From JABSQH01 sp039177505 (GTDB taxonomy: Bacteria > Actinomycetota > Acidimicrobiia > Acidimicrobiales > Ilumatobacteraceae), in NCBI GenBank assembly GCA_039177505.1, contig JBCDFR010000061.1:1-16924 (forward strand): DNA of 16,924 nucleotides, given 5' to 3'. Position 1 is the first letter of the stretch, and each line of letters starts with the position of its first letter. The notes below the pieces were generated by a model. The model had not been told where the DNA came from, made no database searches, and saw only the letters and a program-made list of their open reading frames with translations. Of the stretch, positions 1-6,371 are shown piece by piece. A program made the translations under genes and the position numbers.

Positions 1-495
1 CGTAGCGGTTGGCGCGTCGGCGACGAACTCCGCCTCCTCGCTGTCGTAATCCACATCGGCGAGCAGCCCCGCCTGGTCCGCACTCGCCAGAACGGTCTCG
101 ATCCCCTCCGGCGTGATCGTGCGAACGAACACGGGCGGTACCAAGGGGCCGGGGTACACCGCGATCGTCGCACCGCCGCCGAAGACGAGTCCGTCACCGG
201 AGATGAGCACACTCGGCGGGTTCTGGAAGGCGAACGCCTGGGTCGTGAAACCGCCGACCTCGGCGTATTCGACGACGACGTCGTCGCTGCCGGTCGGGTA
301 GGTGTACTCACCCGACGGCTCCGTGCTGTCGTCCGCTTCCGTCCCTGGGACGGTCGACTCCCCCGCGGTGCCCTCCGTGACGGGAGGCAATGTCTCGGAC
401 GTGGTGTCGTCATCATCGCCGCAGGCAGCGAGGACGAGAGCTCCGACGACTGCGAGCCCGAGGGCCGATCGACGCTTCGAGATGGTCACGCGCAT
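1..495 (-). CDS. Putative lipoprotein of unknown function, N-terminal part (runs off left edge)
   Basis: An open frame of 165 codons with no stop before the window edge, so the C-terminus is missing. The protein starts MRVTISKRRSALG, giving a basic n-region, then a hydrophobic stretch ending in the lipobox L22-A23-A24-C25. This predicts cleavage by signal peptidase II and lipid attachment at Cys25, so the protein should sit on the outer face of the membrane. Residues about 26-63 are an Asp/Thr/Pro/Glu-rich linker of the kind that often spaces a lipoprotein domain from the membrane. From about residue 64 the sequence becomes globular (VVVEYAEVGGFTTQAF, then a Gly-rich turn and VYPGPLVPPVFVRTITPEGI). 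I do not recognise the domain. The gene is divergent from mscR with 53 bases between the start codons. The ATG at 493-495 was chosen because it places the lipobox at a normal distance; no strong ribosome binding site is visible upstream. Confidence 0.8.
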   Translation of the reverse strand, partial: MRVTISKRRSALGLAVVGALVLAACGDDDDTTSETLPPVTEGTAGESTVPGTEADDSTEPSGEYTYPTGSDDVVVEYAEVGGFTTQAFAFQNPPSVLISGDGLVFGGGATIAVYPGPLVPPVFVRTITPEGIETVLASADQAGLLADVDYDSEEAEFVADAPTAT

Positions 496-508
496 ACTGC
501 TTTGACGT

Positions 509-518
509 TCGAATTCGA
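509..518. promoter_or_regulatory. 10-bp palindrome in the divergent lipoprotein/mscR spacer, candidate operator
   Basis: TCGAATTCGA is a perfect 10-base palindrome in the 53-base spacer between the two divergent genes. Relative to a leaderless mscR start it lies at about -40 to -31, so a bound protein would cover the -35 region. No regulator is encoded nearby and the sequence is not a complete LexA or other box that I recognise. A chance palindrome is quite possible. Confidence 0.25.
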
Positions 519-535
519 CCTGGAGTTCCCTGCGC

Positions 536-541
536 TACGGT
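536..541 (+). promoter_or_regulatory. Candidate -10 hexamer for leaderless mscR transcription
   Basis: TACGGT fits the actinobacterial -10 pattern TANNNT and ends 7 bases before the mscR ATG. Transcription would then start at or one base from the start codon. There is no purine-rich ribosome binding site in front of this ATG, which agrees with a leaderless message. No good -35 hexamer is seen; TTCGAC at 514-519 is the nearest candidate, with a 16-base spacer. Confidence 0.4.
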
Positions 542-548
542 CGACGCG

Positions 549-1634
549 ATGAGCCAGGAAGTCAGAGGCATCATCGCACGCGCCAAGGGACAGCCCGTCA
601 CGATGGAGACAATCATCGTTCCCGACCCGGGCCCCGGCGAAGCCGTCGTCGCCATCAAGGCGTGTGGCGTATGCCATACCGATCTGCACTACCGCGAGGG
701 CGGCATCAACGACGAGTTCCCCTTCCTACTGGGTCACGAAGCGGCTGGCGTCGTCGAGTCGGTCGGGCCCAACGTGACCGCCGTGACCGCGGGCGACTAC
801 GTGGTGCTCAATTGGCGTGCCGTGTGCGGCAGTTGTCGCGCCTGCAAGCGCGGCGAGCAGCAGTACTGCTTCGCCACGCACAACGCCACGCAGAAGATGA
901 CCCTTGCCGACGGCACCGAGCTCAGCCCGGCCCTCGGCATCGGCGCGTTCTGCGACAAGACACTGGTTGCCGCCGGCCAATGCACCAAGGTCGATCCGGC
1001 AGCACCACCAGAAGCGGCCGGCCTGCTCGGTTGTGGGGTCATGGCCGGGCTCGGCGCAGTGCTCAATACCGCGCAGGTGCGCCGAGGACAGTCGGTCGCG
1101 GTGTTCGGCTGCGGAGGTGTCGGGAATGCGTCGATCGCCGGCGCCCGCCTCGCCGGGGCCTCGACCATCGTCGCCGTCGACATCGACGACCAGAAGCTGG
1201 CATGGGCGACCGAACTCGGCGCGACCCATACGTGCAACTCGTCAGCCACCGACCCGGTGGAGTACATCCAATCGGTCACGGGCGGATTCGGCGCCGACGT
1301 ATGCGTCGAAGCCGTCGGCAATCCGACGGTCTACCGCCAGGCGTTCGAAGCGCGCGACCTCGCCGGCACCGTCGTGCTCGTCGGCGTCCCGACTCCCGAG
1401 ATGACGATCGAACTGCCGTTCATCGAGCTGTTCGGTCGCGGCGGCGCACTCAAGTCATCGTGGTACGGCGACTGCCTTCCCGAACGCGACTTTCCGATGC
1501 TGATCGACCTCTATCTGCAAGGCCGCCTCGATCTCGACCGATTCGTCAGCGAAACGATCGAGCTCGGCGACGTCGAGGCCGCATTCGACAAGATGCATCA
1601 CGGCGACGTGTTGCGTAGCGTCGTCGTCCTCTGA
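549..1634 (+). CDS. mscR: S-(hydroxymethyl)mycothiol dehydrogenase (mycothiol-dependent formaldehyde dehydrogenase)
   Basis: A 361-residue zinc-dependent medium-chain dehydrogenase. It closely resembles my recollection of mycobacterial MscR/AdhE2 along its whole length, including the N-terminus (MSQEVRGIIARAKG), the YREGGINDEFPFLLGHEAAG block, LNWRAVCGSCRACKRG and the C-terminal KSSWYGDCLPE and LRSVVVL blocks. Visible sites are the catalytic zinc ligands Cys42, His63/Glu64 and Cys162, the structural zinc cysteines 93, 96, 99 and 107, the nucleotide-binding GCGGVG at 187-192, and Asp211 at the end of the next strand, which favours NAD over NADP. The family oxidises the formaldehyde-mycothiol adduct to S-formylmycothiol in the cytosol and also reduces S-nitrosomycothiol. 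The frame is open upstream to 390, but ATG 549 gives the family N-terminus. In mycobacteria a metallo-beta-lactamase-fold hydrolase follows mscR; here manA follows instead. An ordinary alcohol dehydrogenase is much less likely. Confidence 0.95.
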   Translation: MSQEVRGIIARAKGQPVTMETIIVPDPGPGEAVVAIKACGVCHTDLHYREGGINDEFPFLLGHEAAGVVESVGPNVTAVTAGDYVVLNWRAVCGSCRACKRGEQQYCFATHNATQKMTLADGTELSPALGIGAFCDKTLVAAGQCTKVDPAAPPEAAGLLGCGVMAGLGAVLNTAQVRRGQSVAVFGCGGVGNASIAGARLAGASTIVAVDIDDQKLAWATELGATHTCNSSATDPVEYIQSVTGGFGADVCVEAVGNPTVYRQAFEARDLAGTVVLVGVPTPEMTIELPFIELFGRGGALKSSWYGDCLPERDFPMLIDLYLQGRLDLDRFVSETIELGDVEAAFDKMHHGDVLRSVVVL

Positions 1635-1645
1635 GGACACCATCG

Positions 1646-2614
1646 ATGACGAACGAGGCCCGCGCCCTCGACGGGTTCATTCAGCACTACGCCTGGGGCG
1701 ATCCGACGTTCATCCCCGAGTTTCTCGGGGTCGCGGCCGACGGGCAGCCATGGGCCGAGCTGTGGCTCGGAACGCATCCGAGCGGACCGACCCGGTTGGA
1801 TGGTCGTCCGCTCGCAAACGAGATCGGTGAACTGCCCTACCTGCTGAAGGTGCTGGCAGCGGCCGAACCGCTGTCGATGCAGGCGCATCCGACGAATGCA
1901 CAGGCGATCGACGGGTTCGCTCGGGGGATCTATCCCGACGACCGCGCCAAGCCGGAACTTCTGTGTGCACTCACGCCGTTCGAGGCGTTGTGCGGGTTGC
2001 GGCCGGTCGAGGCCACCGTGGAGTTGCTCGACGACCTCGGGGCACGCGACCTCGCTTCGGCCGTGCGCCACGACGGCCTCGGGGGCACGCTCGATGCGCT
2101 CTATCGCGGTCGCCTCGACCCGGCGACGACCATCGCCGCGTGCGCCGACAGCGAACGAATCGAAGCGGTATGGGCTCGACGGCTCAACGACATGTACCCG
2201 GGCCAGGTGAGCATCGCCGTCACCCTGCTGCTCAACCACGTACACCTCGAACCGGGCCAGGCCATCCATCTCACAGCTGGCAACCTGCACGCCTACCTGC
2301 GCGGCGCCGGCGTCGAGTTGATGGGGGCCAGCGACAACGTCGTGCGCGGCGGGCTGACCGTCAAACACGTCGATGTCGACGAGCTGCTGCACATCGTCGA
2401 CCGCGAGCCGCTGGATCAGCCGATCATGCTCGACGCCGCGGCATCCGGTCGCTATCCGCTCCCCGAAGTCGGCGTCACACTGACCCATGTCGATCCCGAC
2501 GAGGTCCACGTGTCCCAGGGCCGCGAGATCGCCATCTGCCTCGACGGCACGACGTGGTATCTCCAACCGGGCGCCCAGTATCGACGTGCCGCCGCGTCGT
2601 ACGTCGTGGTATAG
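1646..2614 (+). CDS. manA: Mannose-6-phosphate isomerase, class I
   Basis: A 322-residue type I phosphomannose isomerase, a cupin enzyme that interconverts fructose 6-phosphate and mannose 6-phosphate in the cytosol and so feeds GDP-mannose and mannosylated glycans. The family blocks are present in order: YAWG at 15-18, AELWLGTHPSGP at 37-48, LPYLLKVLAAAEPLSMQAHP at 63-82 with zinc ligands Gln79 and His81, KPELLCALTPFEALCG with zinc ligand Glu104, and HAYLRGAGVELMGASDNVVRGGLT, which holds zinc ligand His215 and the active-site Arg234. At 322 residues it is shorter than the roughly 390-residue Escherichia coli enzyme, so the C-terminal cupin part is reduced. The gene starts 11 bases after the mscR stop, and GAGGA at 1633-1637 overlaps that stop as a ribosome binding site, so the two are probably co-transcribed. 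It ends 3 bases from the end of the opposing ispG gene. Confidence 0.93.
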   Translation: MTNEARALDGFIQHYAWGDPTFIPEFLGVAADGQPWAELWLGTHPSGPTRLDGRPLANEIGELPYLLKVLAAAEPLSMQAHPTNAQAIDGFARGIYPDDRAKPELLCALTPFEALCGLRPVEATVELLDDLGARDLASAVRHDGLGGTLDALYRGRLDPATTIAACADSERIEAVWARRLNDMYPGQVSIAVTLLLNHVHLEPGQAIHLTAGNLHAYLRGAGVELMGASDNVVRGGLTVKHVDVDELLHIVDREPLDQPIMLDAAASGRYPLPEVGVTLTHVDPDEVHVSQGREIAICLDGTTWYLQPGAQYRRAAASYVVV

Positions 2615-2617
2615 CCG

Positions 2618-3844
2618 TCAGCCCGTGGTCCGCCGGATCTCGACGATCTTCTCGGTGGAGTGGTTGGCGTCGGCACCCTGTTCGTCGAGCAGCGCGGCGC
2701 GATCCTTCTCGGCCTCGCGTGCGGCCTTGTCGAGATCGACGCGTTCCAGTGCGGCGTCGATGCCGTGTTCGTCGATGAACTCCGCCCATTCGACGAGCTG
2801 ACCGACCATCTCGTCTTCGGGGACAACCGCCACGTTGCGGCCCTTGATGAACAAGTGACCGCGCTTATTGCCCGCCGCAATTCCCAGGTCGGCGTCGCGC
2901 GCCTCACCAGGCCCGTTGACGACGCAACCCATCACGGCGATCTGCAGTGGGATCTCGCGATCGGCGAACGCATCGCGAGCACGGTTGGCGACCTCGATCA
3001 CATCGACCTCGGCTCGTCCGCATGACGGACACGCAATGAGGTCGACTCCGGTCCGTTCGCGCAGTCCCAGCGACTCGAGGAGCTGCCGTCCGGCGCGGGC
3101 CTCCTCGACCGGGTCGGCGGTGAGCGAGTAGCGAATCGTGTCGCCGATGCCCTCCATCAACAGCGTGGCGATGCCCGCAGTGGCCTTGATGAGCCCTTCG
3201 GGCGGCGGGCCGGCCTCGGTCACCCCGAGATGCAGCGGGTAGTCGGTGACGGCCGAGAGTTGTCGGTAAGCCTCGACCATCAACGGCACGCTCGACGCCT
3301 TGACCGAGATCTTGATGAGGTCGAAATCGACCTCGTCGAAATAGGCGATCTCCATTTGCGCCGACTCGACCATCGCTTCTGGTGTGGCCCCGCCGTATTT
3401 CTCGTACAACCGCGAATCGAGGGACCCAGCGTTGACCCCGATGCGAATCGGGATCTTGCGGTCGCGACACTCCGCGGCGACCGCCTTGATGTGTTCTGGA
3501 CGCTTGATGTTCCCCGGGTTGAGTCGTAGTCCGTCGACACCGGCTTCGATCGCAGCCAGCGCCATTTTGTACTGATGATGGATGTCGGCAATGATCGGCA
3601 CCGGCGAGCGGGGCACGATCTGCGCCAGCCCCTCAGCAGCCTCAATTTCATTGCAGGTGCACCGGACGATGTCGGCCCCGGCCGCAGCCAGTGCATAGAT
3701 CTGCTGCAGCGTGCCGTCGACGTCGGCGGTCTTGGTAATCGTCATCGACTGCACCGTGATGGGTGCGTCACCACCGACGACGACATCGCCGACAACGACC
3801 TGCCGCGTCGATCGGCGCTCAACTAACGAGCTGGATACCTCCAT
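2618..3844 (-). CDS. ispG: 4-hydroxy-3-methylbut-2-en-1-yl diphosphate synthase (flavodoxin/ferredoxin), MEP pathway
   Basis: A 408-residue IspG (GcpE). This [4Fe-4S] enzyme turns methylerythritol cyclodiphosphate into HMBPP, the penultimate MEP-pathway step to isopentenyl diphosphate. Seen in order: the TIM-barrel entry block TVQSMTITKTADVDGTL (30-46), IIADIHHQYKMALAAIEAGVDGLRLNPGNI split over 84-113, KISVKASSVPLMVEAYR (178-194), LHLGVTEAGPPPEGLIKATAGI around 205-225, and the cluster ligands Cys272 and Cys275 (ACPSCGR), Cys307 (GCVVNGPGEA) and Glu314. The acidic/basic tail after about residue 365 is longer than needed. The gene starts 10 bases after the rseP stop, at the end of the operon. 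ATG 3844 is the only plausible start: no in-frame start follows until the barrel begins. GGAGGT falls on codons 2-3, downstream of the start, and is probably chance. Codon 7 is TTA, very rare in this DNA. Confidence 0.96.
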   Translation of the reverse strand: MEVSSSLVERRSTRQVVVGDVVVGGDAPITVQSMTITKTADVDGTLQQIYALAAAGADIVRCTCNEIEAAEGLAQIVPRSPVPIIADIHHQYKMALAAIEAGVDGLRLNPGNIKRPEHIKAVAAECRDRKIPIRIGVNAGSLDSRLYEKYGGATPEAMVESAQMEIAYFDEVDFDLIKISVKASSVPLMVEAYRQLSAVTDYPLHLGVTEAGPPPEGLIKATAGIATLLMEGIGDTIRYSLTADPVEEARAGRQLLESLGLRERTGVDLIACPSCGRAEVDVIEVANRARDAFADREIPLQIAVMGCVVNGPGEARDADLGIAAGNKRGHLFIKGRNVAVVPEDEMVGQLVEWAEFIDEHGIDAALERVDLDKAAREAEKDRAALLDEQGADANHSTEKIVEIRRTTG

Positions 3845-3854
3845 GAGCGCCGCG

Positions 3855-5198
3855 CTACCCGATCGGTTGGGTGATGTCGAGATAGAGCCCTGTAAACATC
3901 AACAACGCGAGCACCATGATCACGCCCATCGCGAACGGCATCAGGCGCTCGACGTCAGCGAAGTAACGCTGCCGCCCGCCACGCCGCCATTCCTTGAAGC
4001 GCTCGTAGGTGGCGATCGCTGCATGACCACCGTCGAGCGGTAGCAACGGGGCCATGTTGAACACACCGACGAACACGTTCAGAACGGCGAGCAGGTAAAT
4101 CACCCCGGCCAGGCCCGCTGACTCGCCGACGTCGTCGGACACGGTGGCCACGCCGTACAGGGTGGTCGGGCGGCTCTCCAGATCGTCGGAGGAGCCGGTC
4201 AGATGGCCAACGATGTTGACCGGGTTCAGCACCCGCACGATGCCCTTGGTCGACTCCCACGACACCGGGACGATGTCGGTGACCGAGTTGACCGCCGCTG
4301 CACCGACGCCATGCTGCTCGTAGACCGGCGGGCTGTACGAAGACACCCCGAGCAAGGCGCTGCCGAACAGCGGGCTGTCTTGGGCGACGTTGGCGTTGGT
4401 GCCCAATGCGACGTCGATCGTCAGCGGTTGGCCATCTCGCAGGAGCGCAATCGCCACGGTCTCGCCGGGCTCGAACGATCGCACGGTCTCACCCAGCTCG
4501 GCCGACGAGGTGACAGCGATTCCATCGACTGACACGATCTCGTCACCGTCGCGGATTCCCGCCGCCCACGCCGGGAGTTCCTCCGCGGCGGTTCCGACGA
4601 TCACGCGGGGCTCGTCGGCCGAGGTGATCTCGCCCTGGGTGACGTACACGCCGAAGAGCAACACCACGGCGATGATCATGTGCATGATCGAACCGGCCGA
4701 GATCACCAGCATCCGCTTGGGGTAGCTCTGTTGACGGTAGGTGCGACCTTCGTCTTCGGGCTCGACCTCGTCCATCCGGTTCATGCCGACGATCCGCACG
4801 AACGCCCCGAGCGGCAGTGCGCGCACCCCGTACTCGGTCTCGCCGCGTCGGAAGCTCCACAGGCGCGGGCCGAAGAACAAGAAGAATTGGGTGACCTTCA
4901 TGCCAGTCCACTTGGCGGTCAGGAAGTGACCCATCTCATGCAAGAAGATCGACAACACCACGCCCACGACGAAGACGAAGATCCAGATGTTGGCGACTGC
5001 GAGCCAAGCGAACAGCGCGATGATCGCCCCCATCGACAGCCACGCTCGCCATCCACCCACAACTTCGTCGTCGCCGTGCTCGGACACCGCGCCGCCCGCC
5101 ATGACCTCGCTCTTCATGCGATCGAGGCGCGTGTCGCTGGCGTCGTCGATTGACGGCGGCGGGAGCTGTTCGTCGGGGGGTGTGAGTTGGTCGGTCAT
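3855..5198 (-). CDS. rseP: Site-2 intramembrane zinc metalloprotease with PDZ domain (RseP/Rip1-like)
   Basis: A 447-residue membrane protease of family M50. In actinobacteria such proteins cut anti-sigma factors and other single-span proteins inside the membrane (mycobacterial Rip1). Visible parts: an unusual hydrophilic acidic N-terminus of about 50 residues; two close hydrophobic segments (55-69 and 71-86) leading into the zinc motif HEMGH at 87-91; another hydrophobic segment at 163-187; a PDZ domain at about 195-270 (the WAAGIRDGDEIVSVDG stretch is typical); a membrane segment around 362-380; the second active-site motif NMAPLLPLDGGH at 381-392 with Asp389; and a last membrane segment near 421-440. 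All catalytic residues are intact. The start codon overlaps the dxr stop as ATGA (5195-5198), which indicates translational coupling. The dxr-rseP-ispG order is common in actinobacteria. The substrate cannot be read from the sequence; no anti-sigma gene is in the window. Confidence 0.94.
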   Translation of the reverse strand: MTDQLTPPDEQLPPPSIDDASDTRLDRMKSEVMAGGAVSEHGDDEVVGGWRAWLSMGAIIALFAWLAVANIWIFVFVVGVVLSIFLHEMGHFLTAKWTGMKVTQFFLFFGPRLWSFRRGETEYGVRALPLGAFVRIVGMNRMDEVEPEDEGRTYRQQSYPKRMLVISAGSIMHMIIAVVLLFGVYVTQGEITSADEPRVIVGTAAEELPAWAAGIRDGDEIVSVDGIAVTSSAELGETVRSFEPGETVAIALLRDGQPLTIDVALGTNANVAQDSPLFGSALLGVSSYSPPVYEQHGVGAAAVNSVTDIVPVSWESTKGIVRVLNPVNIVGHLTGSSDDLESRPTTLYGVATVSDDVGESAGLAGVIYLLAVLNVFVGVFNMAPLLPLDGGHAAIATYERFKEWRRGGRQRYFADVERLMPFAMGVIMVLALLMFTGLYLDITQPIG

Positions 5199-6361
5199 GG
5201 TGCGATGAGTTCGGCCGCAATGCGGCGCGCGGCGCCGTCGGCGGCGATCACGTCGTCGATCGAGGTCGGCACGCCTCCATCATGGCGCTCCATCACCCCA
5301 ACGCACACGTCGGGGATCTGATTCCAACGTAAGTTTCCGGAAAGGAACGCATCGACGGCGACCTCGTTGGCCGCGCTCAACGCCGCCGGCACCGTCCCTC
5401 CCGCGCGGCCAGCATCGAACGCCAGGTCGAGGCAGCGAAACGCAACGCGATCGGGTGTCTCGAAGTCGAGGCGGTCCAGCCGTCGCCAGTCGAGCGCACC
5501 GAACGGGGAAGCAATGCGCTCCGGATAGCCGAGCGCATACCCGATCGGCAGCCGCATGTCGGGGTTGCTGAGCTGCGCGATGGTCGATCCGTCGACGTAC
5601 TCGACCATCGAGTGGATGATCGACTGCGGATGGACGACGACGTCGATGCTGTCGTAGGGCACACCGAACAGCTCGTGGGCCTCGATCACCTCGAGGCCCT
5701 TGTTCATCAAGGTGCTCGAGTCAACGGTGATCTTCGGTCCCATCGACCACGTGGGGTGAGCGAGCGCTTGATCGACCGTGACCTGTGCGAGGTCGGCGGC
5801 CGATCTGCCGCGAAAGGGTCCACCGCTGGCGGTGAGCAACAGGCGCGACACCTCGTCGGCGGCACGGGTCGTCGAGCGCAGACACTGGTGCAGCGCGCAG
5901 TGCTCACTGTCGACCGGCACGAGTTCGGACCCCGGAGTCGCCCGCAGTGGTTGGACCACCGGTCCAGCCGCGATCAGGCTCTCTTTGTTAGCGAGTGCCA
6001 GACGCTTACCCGCACGCAGTGTGTCGACCGTGACATCGAGGCCGGCGAACCCGACGACCGCGTTGACCACGACGTCGGCGGGTTCGACGACGGACGACAG
6101 CGCATCATCGACCGCATGGTCGACACCCGCCAACGCCAGCCGCTCGGCAACGGCCACCCTCGCTGCCGGATCGGTGACCACGACCACAGCTGGTCGATGT
6201 GCCAGCACCTGCTCGATGAGCAGGTCGACCGACCGACCAGCGGCCAGCGCAACGACCTCGTACGAGCCCGGGGCCCGGCCGTTCTCGGCCTCGATGACGT
6301 CGAGGGTTTGGGTACCGATCGAACCGGTGGAGCCGGCGATGGCGACCCGCACCGGTGTCAT
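5195..6361 (-). CDS. dxr: 1-deoxy-D-xylulose 5-phosphate reductoisomerase, MEP pathway
   Basis: A 388-residue DXR that rearranges and reduces deoxyxylulose phosphate to methylerythritol phosphate using NADPH and a divalent metal, the committed MEP step. Motifs visible: the NADPH-binding GSTGSIG at 10-16, LALANKESLI at 121-130, the metal ligands Asp151, Ser152 and Glu153 (PVDSEH), TASGGPF at 177-183, HPTWSMGPKITVDSSTLMNK at 202-221 with substrate and metal contacts Asn220, Lys221 and Glu224, and VVVHPQSIIHSMVEY, which covers the flexible loop after the active site. The stretch right after SEH reads CALHQC where many family members have N/S-A-I/L-F/A-Q, a mild departure. Length is normal. The gene lies 10 bases after cdsA and overlaps rseP by 4 bases. 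Codon 344 (5330-5332) is TTA, one of only two in the window. Confidence 0.96.
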   Translation of the reverse strand: MTPVRVAIAGSTGSIGTQTLDVIEAENGRAPGSYEVVALAAGRSVDLLIEQVLAHRPAVVVVTDPAARVAVAERLALAGVDHAVDDALSSVVEPADVVVNAVVGFAGLDVTVDTLRAGKRLALANKESLIAAGPVVQPLRATPGSELVPVDSEHCALHQCLRSTTRAADEVSRLLLTASGGPFRGRSAADLAQVTVDQALAHPTWSMGPKITVDSSTLMNKGLEVIEAHELFGVPYDSIDVVVHPQSIIHSMVEYVDGSTIAQLSNPDMRLPIGYALGYPERIASPFGALDWRRLDRLDFETPDRVAFRCLDLAFDAGRAGGTVPAALSAANEVAVDAFLSGNLRWNQIPDVCVGVMERHDGGVPTSIDDVIAADGAARRIAAELIAP

Positions 6362-6371
6362 CGGGTCCGAC

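Noticed and set aside
400..425. Short GTC/ATC trinucleotide run in the first lipoprotein gene
   Set aside because: It simply encodes the Asp/Thr run after the lipobox; not a significant microsatellite.
3833..3843. GGAGGT at codons 2-3 of ispG as a ribosome binding site for a later start
   Set aside because: No in-frame ATG, GTG or TTG follows at a usable distance, so ATG 3844 remains the start.
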